64,000 bases of DNA from Bacteroidales bacterium (lineage in GTDB: Bacteria; Bacteroidota; Bacteroidia; Bacteroidales; VadinHA17), in contig JALONT010000001.1 of NCBI GenBank assembly GCA_025454795.1, positions 1 to 64,000 of the forward strand, read 5' to 3'. Shown here one piece after another: positions 34,853-42,635 of this stretch. The stretch's first letter is position 1. Each line of letters starts with the position of its first letter. The notes below the pieces were generated by a model. It saw only the letters and a list, made by a program, of their open reading frames with translations, ran no database searches and was not told the origin of the DNA. A program made the translations under genes and the position numbers.

Positions 34853-35696
34853 TGTCTGCTTTTCGGGTAATTTCCAAATTAAAAGGTCTGCACACCAAAT
34901 TTAGCACATTTTCAACAGCGCTTTCTTTAATAAATGTACCTGTATATATATATTCGAGATCTTCAGGGATATTGATTAGAACTCCGTACTGCCTGCCAAT
35001 CTCTTCAAATACTTTCCTGAGCGATACGGATGTAAAACTAAGTTTATTGTTTAACCATGATAAAGTCTGGTTAGTATCTATATCGGATTGAATAACCAAA
35101 GTACCTTCTGCATTTAATGCTGTTTGCTGACCGGGATTCAGGATAACATCCTGATTCCCGGATATTCCTGAAACTTTTACCTTGCCTGAAATACAGGTCA
35201 CCTGGTAGTCGCTATTTCTGGAGTATATGTTAAAGGTGGTCCCAAGTACAATAGTTTTTCCTTTACCGGAAATAACCTCGAACTGTTTTCCTTTCATAAC
35301 ATCAAAATAAGCTTCTCCTTCAAACTTAACCGTGCGCGTATACTTCCACAAAAGAGGTTTATATGATATTGTTGACTGGGCATTGAGATTTATCCTTGAA
35401 TTATCGGGAAGATAAATTTCAGCGTGTTGTCCCATTGGCACATTTATAGTTTTTGTATAGAACCTGGCAAGAGCTGATATTCCTATCAATAAAGCAATTC
35501 CTGCAGCCATTGCAATCTTCATCCCGGGTCTGAAAAAGATAATTTTCCCGGCAGATGGTACAGTATCTATCTTCTTTTCCAACTCCGTCCATGCCTCTTC
35601 TTTGCTTTTCCCCCAGAGAATATGAGTGTTGGAGATCATGGTCTCCGTTTCCTTCGAAAAATGATTTTGCTCCTTATTTTTCTCTCCTTTTTTCAT
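34824..35696 (-). CDS. FecR-family anti-sigma factor
   Basis: 290 residues. A cytoplasmic N-terminal region (~1-60) is followed by one membrane helix (~68-84, MKIAMAAGIALLIGISALA) and a periplasmic FecR domain (~95-200: HAEIYLPDNSRINLNAQSTI, GEAYFDVMKG, ISGKVKVSG). A C-terminal DUF4974-like STN-related part follows (SFTSVSLRKVFEEIGRQYGV). It would hold the ECF sigma factor until the TonB receptor reports ligand. Four bases after the sigma gene; overlaps the receptor gene by 29 bases. Confidence 0.9.
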   Translation of the reverse strand: MKKGEKNKEQNHFSKETETMISNTHILWGKSKEEAWTELEKKIDTVPSAGKIIFFRPGMKIAMAAGIALLIGISALARFYTKTINVPMGQHAEIYLPDNSRINLNAQSTISYKPLLWKYTRTVKFEGEAYFDVMKGKQFEVISGKGKTIVLGTTFNIYSRNSDYQVTCISGKVKVSGISGNQDVILNPGQQTALNAEGTLVIQSDIDTNQTLSWLNNKLSFTSVSLRKVFEEIGRQYGVLINIPEDLEYIYTGTFIKESAVENVLNLVCRPFNLEITRKADNEYLITRNK

Positions 35697-35700
35697 TTAT

Positions 35701-36186
35701 TTATTCCTCTAATGTTTTTTTAAGAAAAGCCAGCGCTATGCTCATCCTTTTCTCTACTGCCTTAACGCTCAACTGTAACCTGTCGGCAATTTCCTGGTAT
35801 TTCAGCCCGTCCATTCTTGCCATCATAAAAACAGTGCGATGTTTCTCGCCCAATGCAGCCAGAGATTTTGTGTACCTGGAAAACAATTCCGTATAACGCA
35901 GCTGATCTTCGGGAGAAAAATCGACTGAGTCGTTTTTCAAGGCTGCTTTATAATTCAGTTCAAGCTTCTCTCTTCTATATTGGCTTATAAACATGTCGCC
36001 TGCAATTTTATATAATAAACCTGGAGCTGTCTTCATATCAAGATTCATCTGTTTCTCCCAAACTCTTAAAAATACATCCTGGGCGAGATCAGAAGCCTGT
36101 TCCTTTTCTGCACCACGATAAAACAGATAACTGCGTACAGAATCGAAATATGCATCAAACAACAACTTAAATTCTTCTTTCGTCAA
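35701..36186 (-). CDS. ECF-family RNA polymerase sigma factor
   Basis: 161 residues. Region 2 (~10-75, LFDAYFDSVRSYLFYRG, ASDLAQDVFLRVWEK) and region 4 (~105-158, HRTVFMMARMDGLKYQEIAD, LSVKAVEKRMSIALAFLKK) are complete, as in FecI-like ECF sigma factors of Bacteroidota. It is probably released by the FecR-like protein. An element 60 bases upstream matches one before the LTxxQ gene, so it may activate its own operon and that gene. ATG start. Confidence 0.92.
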   Translation of the reverse strand: MTKEEFKLLFDAYFDSVRSYLFYRGAEKEQASDLAQDVFLRVWEKQMNLDMKTAPGLLYKIAGDMFISQYRREKLELNYKAALKNDSVDFSPEDQLRYTELFSRYTKSLAALGEKHRTVFMMARMDGLKYQEIADRLQLSVKAVEKRMSIALAFLKKTLEE

Positions 36187-36245
36187 TTGAAAACAATCGT
36201 GAGTTAATATTTAAATTTATTCTCACATTAAAGTTAACTAAACTC

Positions 36246-36277
36246 AAACCGAATGAAAAGAATATTACCCTACTTTT
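36246..36277 (-). promoter_or_regulatory. Candidate ECF-sigma promoter of the sigma/FecR/receptor operon
   Basis: On the minus strand: AAAAGTAGGGTAA, six bases, TTTCATTCGGTTT; 60 bases before the sigma ATG. The 16-17-base distance between GTAGGG and CGG suits -35/-10 spacing of ECF promoters. Confidence 0.65.
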
Positions 36278-36778
36278 ATAAGAAATTTTTATTATTTAGA
36301 TTGCATAGACATCTCATTTACATCAGAAGGAGTTGAAAACCTTCAGGCAGGAACGGCAGTTACCAGGTCGCAACCAACACAGACAATAAGCATAATTACA
36401 CCTCCTGAAAATTTCGCCGGAGACCAGTCCTGCAAGGACAATCAGCTGAAGGGCTATAACAAAACAGAATGCCTTTACTTAGTCTTCGTGCATGGGGTAT
36501 GTAACATCAGCCTTCCCGGTTGGTCTTATCGGATAAGAAATGGTGAGGAATTTATGTATGATAGTGTCCAGTCAAATTTTTTATGTCGTAAATCTTAAGT
36601 TGGCAATCGGCAATGTGCAGTTGGACTTACCGTCAATTGCTTTTTGTTAACTGCCAGCTTTTAATATTCAGTCAAAATTGAGTTGCCACGACAATAGTTT
36701 CCAAATTATTCAATTAATTTATATCCGGGTCTTTAAATTTTAATAAATTGTTCTTCAATCAATTTAAAAATCATCGGA
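36278..36778. other. Intergenic stretch without a supportable gene
   Basis: A plus-strand frame is open from about 36290 to 36597 but has no start codon and no recognisable family, so it is not called. CAGTCAAA occurs at 36571 and again near 36672. Otherwise nothing is recognised. Confidence 0.4.
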
Positions 36779-37453
36779 ATGAAAACGATTCAACTATTCA
36801 TAAAGAGTTTAATAGGAACTCTTTTCTTCCTGTTTATACTTTTCATTAGTGCAGGACGAATAAATTACTGGCAGGGATGGTTATATGCTACAATTTGTAT
36901 TATATCAGTATTGTTAAATTCGTTTGCATTAAAAAATCAAGAGGAACTTGCTGCAGAAAGATCAGGGGTAAAATCAGGAACAAAATCCTGGGATAAAATA
37001 ATATTAGGTTTATCTGCAGTCACACTAATAATAACATATATCGTTGCCGGATCAGATTCGGGTCGATTCCAATGGTCTCCTTTATTTCATTGGTGGATTA
37101 ATGCAGTCGGAGCAATTCTTATTCTATCGGGAGAAGTAATCTTTCTTATGGCACAAAAACAAAACAAATTCTTTTCTAGTCTGATGCGTATTCAAACAGA
37201 CAGGGGGCATACTGTATGCGATACCAGGATTTATAAGATCATACGACATCCGGCATATTTTGGAAATATAATTACAGCCATAGGTATACCATTAATCCTG
37301 GGGTCTATATGGGGTTTTATACCAGCTGCCGTTTCTATTTTCCTGGTTATAATAAGAACATCTCTTGAAGACAAGACTCTCATTAATGAGTTGGATGGTT
37401 ATCTTGATTATACTTATAAAACCCGATACAGATTGCTCCCATACATTTGGTAA
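36779..37453 (+). CDS. Isoprenylcysteine carboxyl methyltransferase-family membrane protein
   Basis: 224 residues with five or six membrane helices and the family's C-terminal catalytic motif: YKIIRHPAYFGNIITAIG (RHPxYxG) followed by IRTSLEDKTLINELDGYLDY with the conserved Glu. Bacterial members of the ICMT/PEMT group methylate varied small or lipid substrates with SAM; the substrate here is unknown. It stands alone and faces a remnant of a similar gene downstream. Confidence 0.8.
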   Translation: MKTIQLFIKSLIGTLFFLFILFISAGRINYWQGWLYATICIISVLLNSFALKNQEELAAERSGVKSGTKSWDKIILGLSAVTLIITYIVAGSDSGRFQWSPLFHWWINAVGAILILSGEVIFLMAQKQNKFFSSLMRIQTDRGHTVCDTRIYKIIRHPAYFGNIITAIGIPLILGSIWGFIPAAVSIFLVIIRTSLEDKTLINELDGYLDYTYKTRYRLLPYIW

Positions 37454-37553
37454 TTTAATTCACCACATTTTAAGTATTACCAACATCTGAGATTGAAGGA
37501 TGCGGTGTTCGATCTTCGATGGTGAGTATATTTATTAGCTAAATTGTTTTTTT

Positions 37554-37724
37554 CTATTTGCCTTTTCTCTGAAACCAGGGAATGAACAATGATATCTTTT
37601 TTCGATATTCTTCATATTGATTTCCAAAATCCTTTAATAATCTCTTTCCCCCCATTTTCACAACAACAGTCAACATAATAACAAAAATTGCACAAACTAT
37701 TACAATAAAGGTTATTGTAAAACC
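37554..37724 (-). pseudogene. C-terminal remnant of a second ICMT-family methyltransferase
   Basis: On the minus strand, from about 37719 the DNA encodes a membrane helix (FTITFIVIVCAIFVIMLTVV) and then KDFGNQYEEYRKKISLFIPW and a stop at 37554. This is the usual C-terminus of ICMT-family proteins. An in-frame stop precedes it and no start or catalytic RHP motif remains. Confidence 0.65.
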
Positions 37725-37727
37725 TAA

Positions 37728-38063
37728 TTATTCCATACATCCCGCCAGTACGATGGGTTGCTGAAATGAAAGCTTACAAAATAATTTCGCCTGATTATCC
37801 ATAAACAGGACCATAAGAGTTGTAATATATTTGGAGTGCTCTGCAGGAGTACCATCCGGAAGCATAAAATCTATTTCCCCCCTGGTGATTATCCCTTCCT
37901 CGTTTGTTACAATAACCGGAACTGCAAACATTAAAAAGTATTTTGCACTGATGATGGAATAATATAATGTATGATTGTTTATACCATCCATGGTAAAAGT
38001 ATAGATCCCTTTTCTGAATGCAGGCATTTCAGTTCCCCCGATCTGGCCTGGTGCCTGTCGCAT
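37728..38063 (-). CDS. Hypothetical protein, 111 residues
   Basis: No family recognised. The sequence has beta-rich alternation (KYFLMFAVPVIVTNEEGIIT, GEIDFMLPDGTP) and no signal peptide or membrane helix that is clear. It begins two bases after the acyltransferase stop on the same strand, which supports its being a real gene in the same transcript. It could also be a decayed fragment, since the region around it has several remnants. Confidence 0.45.
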   Translation of the reverse strand: MRQAPGQIGGTEMPAFRKGIYTFTMDGINNHTLYYSIISAKYFLMFAVPVIVTNEEGIITRGEIDFMLPDGTPAEHSKYITTLMVLFMDNQAKLFCKLSFQQPIVLAGCME

Positions 38064-38065
38064 AA

Positions 38066-38914
38066 TTACAGAATAGTCCGGGGTATAAATGAGGCTGGCA
38101 GTGGCATTTCATAGACCGCCTTCCTTAAAAAAGCGCCAAGAGTTTCGGGGTCAGTAAATTGTTCCTGCTCCTGAACAGTTATGATGTTACCTATTCCGAT
38201 GCGAGGATTTTGTTTCCTCTTATTGAAAAGTTCAGCCGGTAATCTTAAGTTGCGTATTTTCCAGTTAATCAATCCAAGAAAGTAAAAGAACGGGGAGTTA
38301 CCGTCAAAAAAACGAATCGGTAAAACAGGGACTTTTACGGAATGAATCAGGTGAAGAATGCTTTCCTGCCATTTCCGGTCTCTTACGCGTAATTCTTTCA
38401 GACTGAAATCCGAAACAGCTCCTGACGGAAAAAAACCCGCAGGATGGTCATCATGTAAATGTATTATTGTTTCACGAATCGCATGCAGATTTGTAACGGG
38501 GACGCCGTTTCGTTTTTGGCCGGTAGGTACAACCGAAATAAAATTCTCCTTCATCGCTTTTGCCCTGGCGAGTAGTTTGTTGACCATAAACCGGTAATCT
38601 TCACGTATTCCGGCTATCAAATCTATAAGTATAATTCCATCCAGGCCTCCGTAGGGATGATTGGATACGGTAATAAAAGCTCCTTCAGGTAATAGTTTTA
38701 GCTGTTCGGCATTACCGATGACATAATTTACACCCAGATCATTCAATAAGCTTCCAGCAAATGCACTCCCCTTGTAGCCGCTTGAACGGTCATATAACTG
38801 ATTGACTTTATTGATTCCAAAAATTCCCATGAAGAATTTAGCACGCCTGTATCCCTTTTCTCCTCTGAAAAAAGAAAATATCGATCCAAAGTCTTTTTCA
38901 GTAAATATTCCCAT
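38066..38914 (-). CDS. PlsC-type lysophospholipid acyltransferase-like protein
   Basis: 282 residues. The acyltransferase block I appears as VSNHPYGGLDGIILIDLI (NHx4D-type: His and Asp in NHPYGGLD, ~83), block III as FFPSGAVSDF (~150) and a late PVLPIRFFDG. These enzymes transfer an acyl chain to a lysolipid at the inner membrane. In Bacteroidota the NHPxGGLDG variant is known from O-acyltransferases acting on amino-acid lipids as well as on glycerolipids; the acceptor here cannot be told. ATG start. Confidence 0.75.
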   Translation of the reverse strand: MGIFTEKDFGSIFSFFRGEKGYRRAKFFMGIFGINKVNQLYDRSSGYKGSAFAGSLLNDLGVNYVIGNAEQLKLLPEGAFITVSNHPYGGLDGIILIDLIAGIREDYRFMVNKLLARAKAMKENFISVVPTGQKRNGVPVTNLHAIRETIIHLHDDHPAGFFPSGAVSDFSLKELRVRDRKWQESILHLIHSVKVPVLPIRFFDGNSPFFYFLGLINWKIRNLRLPAELFNKRKQNPRIGIGNIITVQEQEQFTDPETLGAFLRKAVYEMPLPASFIPRTIL

Positions 38915-39085
38915 TTTAATATTTACGACATTTTACATCTCAATTCGCCCTTTAAAATGTAAAAAAGAGCCATTTTTTCGGGTTTTTCTTCTGATCCAGG
39001 AACATCTGGACACTCTTGTTCTGGTAAATAATAAAAACTCCGGAAAGCAAAAATAACAATTAAACCTTAAGATGAAAATTAGATA

Positions 39086-39230
39086 GGCTGGAAAAACAAT
39101 TCGTTTTGACCACTTCCGGCCGGAATAACTGACTACCAATTACCTGAGTTAAATACTTGTCGTTTAGTCATGTATAGCAATTGCTATCTGACCGGCTGAA
39201 TGTGGTCAGCAAGCCTGGCTTTTACATACG
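39086..39230 (+). repeat. MITE-like repeat, copy E (best preserved)
   Basis: Left end GGCTGGAAAAAC, GTTTTGACCACTTCCGGCCG, GAATAACTGACTACC; centre GAGTTAAATACTTGTCG; right end GAATGTGGTCAGCAAG, CCTGGCTTTTACAT. TGACCAC on the left and GTGGTCA on the right, with GCC(A/T)GG outside, form the terminal inverted repeats. No coding capacity. Confidence 0.7.
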
Positions 39231-39249
39231 CTTTGAACTCTGTATTTAG

Positions 39250-40605
39250 TTATTGGTAAGTCACTTGCCTGCCATTTATGATTACATTATTAAGTTTCAG
39301 TTTCTGAACATTCTTTGCAGCAAATGGTATGGACGCGCTTTTTACTTCCACATTTCGTATCACTACATTCTGTACCGGTAGCTGGTCAAAACCCGCTATG
39401 TCTATACCTGTACCGGTTACCGATATGGCTTTCACATTCTCAATAAAAAAGTCTTTGAAGAGCGTGGGGAAATTATTTTTACTCTCATGCTTGTAGTCAG
39501 GTTCAAATTTAATTAAAGAGGAACGAGCCCTTTCAACCTCAATATTTTTAATATATATGTTCTGAATATATCCCCCTCTGTCAAGATTCGACTTAAAAAA
39601 AATAGCATCAGTAACCGATTTCATAACAATATCTCTTACAAAAACATTCCTTACACCCCCTGATATTTCACTGCCTATACAGAGACCATTTATTTTGGAG
39701 TCAAAAATACAGTTACGAATAATCACATTCTCTGTTGGTTGTCCCACGCGCCAGGCATCGTTGTCGCGGCCTGATTTAATTGCTATTGCATCGTCACCCG
39801 TTTGAAAAAAGCAATTCTCTATTAATACATTCAGACACGACTCGGGATCACAACCATCGTTATTGTCGTTAAAACTTTCAACGCGAACGCCACGAACAGT
39901 GACATTCTCGCAACATAGCGGGTGAATGACCCAGAACGTAGCATCAATTATCTTAACATCCTCAATCAGCACATTGGAACATGAAACCGGTTCAATGAAA
40001 GCCTGACGCAATACATGTCTTTCTCCAAAAACACGTACATAAAGAGGACGTACTTCTGTGCCCATCTTGCGTAATAACTGTTGGTCAGGCTTTTACCCGG
40101 GCTTCCACTTTGCTATATTTTTCGATCCTTACCCGTTCAGGGTTCCTTTGCCTGTGATGGCTATATTCTTCACGTTATAAGCATAGACAAGTGGTGAGAA
40201 GTTAAAAACTTCTATTCCCTCCCAGCGGGTTAATACTGGTGGCAGATAATCCTTTTCATTCGTGCTAAAGAGAATCTCAGCTCCTTCCGACACGTACAAA
40301 TTGACGTTGCTTTTCAACACCACTGGCCCCCCGGAAAAGAATTTGCCTGCAGGTACCACCACTCGCCCGCAACCTTTCGTACTGCAAATGTCGATTGCCC
40401 TTGAGATCGCAGGAAACGCGTCTGTCATTCCATCTCCAATTGCTCCATAATCTGTAATCAGATAATTTCTGTCAATAAAAACCGGAGCAATAATATTATT
40501 TTCTATCTGCTTTACCATTCTCCGTGCCCCCTGTCTACAAAAAAGCTGGTGACCAGGCAACAGGGTGAAAACAAATAATAATGTTATGATAAACTTTTTC
40601 ATCAT
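39250..40605 (-). pseudogene. GH28-type glycoside hydrolase gene interrupted by two in-frame TAA codons
   Basis: From 40605 a signal peptide and GH28 start (DYGAIGDGMTDAFPAISRAI, SEGAEILFS, AITGKGTLNG) run to TAA at 40129-40131. The same frame continues GSKNIAKWKPG to a second TAA at 40093-40095, then KPDQQLLRKMGTEVRPLYVR and the rest of the beta-helix to 39250. Catalytic motifs are intact: DGCDPESC, TGDDAIAIKSG, GLCIGSE. Both stops differ by one base from CAA (Gln), expected at least at the first (GTLNGQGS). Without the two stops the gene would be a ~450-residue polygalacturonase-like enzyme. The second part might still be translated from the ATG at 40065, but without a signal peptide. Confidence 0.8.
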
Positions 40606-40663
40606 GCTTTTTTGTATTGTGGTTTATAAAATTCAACATATTAAATGCAGCATCTCAGTTAAT

Positions 40664-41299
40664 TCATACAATGTCCATATTTTCAGAGTAAGTCTTTAAC
40701 CTTTTAAGTCTTGATTTAAATGCACTGTATAATCCATCTGAAGTTTCTGCCAAAGTTCGTTTTGAGTTAGTATGAGGATTAACTGATGTGGCATAATCAA
40801 CCTGTTTAATCAATTCTGTTGGAATAGAGCTTCCTCCCGTTAATGATCCCGAGATACCCGCAGCAACAGCTGTAAGACAATCTGTATCCCGTCCCATGTT
40901 TATGCCGGCTTTCATAGATTCCCACGTATTTGCTTTTGTCATTCGGAATACGTAAATAGCTTTTGTTACTATTTCATTAGCGTAACTTTGAGCATAAGGA
41001 ACACCTGTCCCGCTATAAATTTCATCAAATTTTTCACGCATTTGCCTAAAATTGGTGCAACCAGTTGTTAGTTTCAGTGCCTTTTCGATTTCTCCGGGAA
41101 TACCAGCCTGCCTTATGAATCGCTTATCTGCCTTGTCACAATTATCAAAAATAGCACCAAGGACACTATCAATTGTTGCACCAGGCTTTGTTGCTGCTGC
41201 AATGGCGATGACAACTACTTCAGCCCAGAGTATTCCACGACTGTTTTTGTTTTGCGGAGATATAGCTCCTGATAAATAATTAAAACTTTTAGCACCCAT
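40664..41299 (-). pseudogene. ADP-ribosylglycohydrolase-family gene with lost start and internal deletion
   Basis: 211 codons from an internal ATG. The C-terminal half of an ADP-ribosylglycohydrolase is clear: ILWAEVVVIAIAAATKPG, then INMGRDTDCLTAVAAGISG with the metal-binding GRDTD. The N-terminal half with the first Asp cluster is missing. In frame upstream of the ATG the DNA encodes KKREFIRKISLLSASTAIIP, a typical exported-protein leader, but its first codon is ATA and a TAA lies seven codons before it. So leader and C-terminal half are joined, and the usual start is absent. Probably inactive. Confidence 0.65.
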
Positions 41300-41435
41300 T
41301 GCAGGTATTATCGCTGTTGAAGCAGATAATAGACTGATTTTACGAATGAATTCTCTCTTTTTTATACCGTTATGTTCATTGTATTATTTTCTACATTTAA
41401 TTAACAGGTTCCTGGTAATTTTTGATTCCGCCCGC

Positions 41436-42188
41436 TTATTTACTTTTATTATCAAATAATTTAAAATGAAATAATCGTGCCTTTTGCAGAAAGAATTTAA
41501 TTGAAACACTCAGAACACCTAATCCATAGATGACACTGCTGAAAAATCTTATTGTAGAGCTGTCCTTTGAATATTCTGTAGGACATGAAATTTCCCCGAT
41601 TTTATATTTCTTATATATTATTTGTGCTAAAAACTCATTATCAAATATATAACCATCAGAATTTTTGTTGTATGCTACATTTTCAAGTACTATCCTTGAA
41701 TATGCTCTGTACCCTGTATGATATTCTGACAGTTTCTGATTAAGCAATACATTCTGGTAAAATGTTAGAATTCTGTTTGAAATATATTTATAAAAAGGCA
41801 TTCCTCCCTTCAGTGCTCCCGGGCTCAAAATCCTTGATCCAAGCACCACATCAAAAGTACCGTTTGCGATCAGGTTACTCATCGGGAGGATCAGTCGTGG
41901 AGTATACTGATAATCAGGATGTAACATTATAATTATATCAGCCCCAAGGGAGAGAGCCTTGTCATAGCAGGTTTTCTGATTTGCCCCGTAACCCCGGTTT
42001 GACTCATGTTTAATTATGTAACTTATTGACAATTGCCTGGCTATCTCAACTGTATTATCCCGGCTATAATCATCGGTAAGGATCACAAAATCGACGATGT
42101 CGTGAGGAATTTCATTATATGTTTTACTTAGTGTTTTTTCAGCATTGTATGCAGGCAGGACAACTGTTATCTTTTTCCCGTTTATCAT
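41436..42188 (-). CDS. Family 2 glycosyltransferase (dolichol-phosphate mannosyltransferase-like)
   Basis: 250 residues of the GT-A fold: VVLPAYNAEKTLSKTYNEIP at the N-terminus, DDYSRDNTVEIA (~38), GYGANQKTCYDKAL (~67), then the DxD-like LHPDYQYTP (~93) and GSRILSPGALKGG (~116). It lacks C-terminal membrane helices, like DPM1-type enzymes that load a sugar onto a lipid carrier. Acceptor unknown. Isolated in a decaying region but with all core motifs present. Confidence 0.85.
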   Translation of the reverse strand: MINGKKITVVLPAYNAEKTLSKTYNEIPHDIVDFVILTDDYSRDNTVEIARQLSISYIIKHESNRGYGANQKTCYDKALSLGADIIIMLHPDYQYTPRLILPMSNLIANGTFDVVLGSRILSPGALKGGMPFYKYISNRILTFYQNVLLNQKLSEYHTGYRAYSRIVLENVAYNKNSDGYIFDNEFLAQIIYKKYKIGEISCPTEYSKDSSTIRFFSSVIYGLGVLSVSIKFFLQKARLFHFKLFDNKSK

Positions 42189-42251
42189 GTTTCCTCTGTG
42201 TCGTTTTGTTTAGGAATTATTTCTTAAAGTTATATCACAAAAACTTATACC

Positions 42252-42473
42252 CTAATCCTGTGAAGGATTTGCAGACCTCAAATAAAATTCCTTCTGGAGT
42301 TTCTCTATTATTCCGAGAGGAATCACACAAACACCTCCAGCTTTTGCAACTGCGGTAACAAACTGCGGAGAGGTCATCTCTTCCATTTTAAAAGAGATCT
42401 CCCGGCTCTCTGTTTGTGAGATTACAAGAGCACTCCAGAAAATGGCTAAAAAGAAAGTTGATGTTATTTTCAT
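42252..42473 (-). pseudogene. Creatininase-family remnant
   Basis: 73 codons. A signal peptide is followed by MEEMTSPQFVTAVAKAGG and VCVIPLGIIEK, the usual start of creatininase-family metal hydrolases. The metal-binding sequence that should follow (HGPHLPLGTD type) is absent; the frame passes directly to LQKEFYLRSANPSQD and stops. That tail could be the original C-terminus, in which case about 200 codons were deleted from the middle. Confidence 0.7.
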
Positions 42474-42572
42474 ATTATTTTATTCATTGATTCAATTATT
42501 TCATCAAATTTAAAAGAATTAAATAATAGAATATGTCATTCTATGAATCTATGATAAGAGTTAATCATTGTA

Positions 42573-42580
42573 TATATTTG
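42573..42580 (+). promoter_or_regulatory. -7 box upstream of the Nramp gene
   Basis: TATATTTG fits TAnnTTTG and ends 47 bases before the proposed ATG of the transporter. No clear Fur or MntR palindrome was found beside it. Confidence 0.5.
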
Positions 42581-42635
42581 TTAGTGCAAAACTTTCAGTT
42601 CAGAAAATGAGCTAAGTACTTGAATATTTGTTCAT

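Noticed and set aside
36290-36597. Start-less plus-strand open frame upstream of the ICMT-family gene
   Set aside because: No start codon, no recognised family, and the composition is not convincing; may be a very old remnant.
40093-40131. TAA recoding (stop readthrough or changed genetic code) in the GH28 gene
   Set aside because: TAA ends many other genes in the window, so the code is standard; no recoding signal is seen beside the stops.
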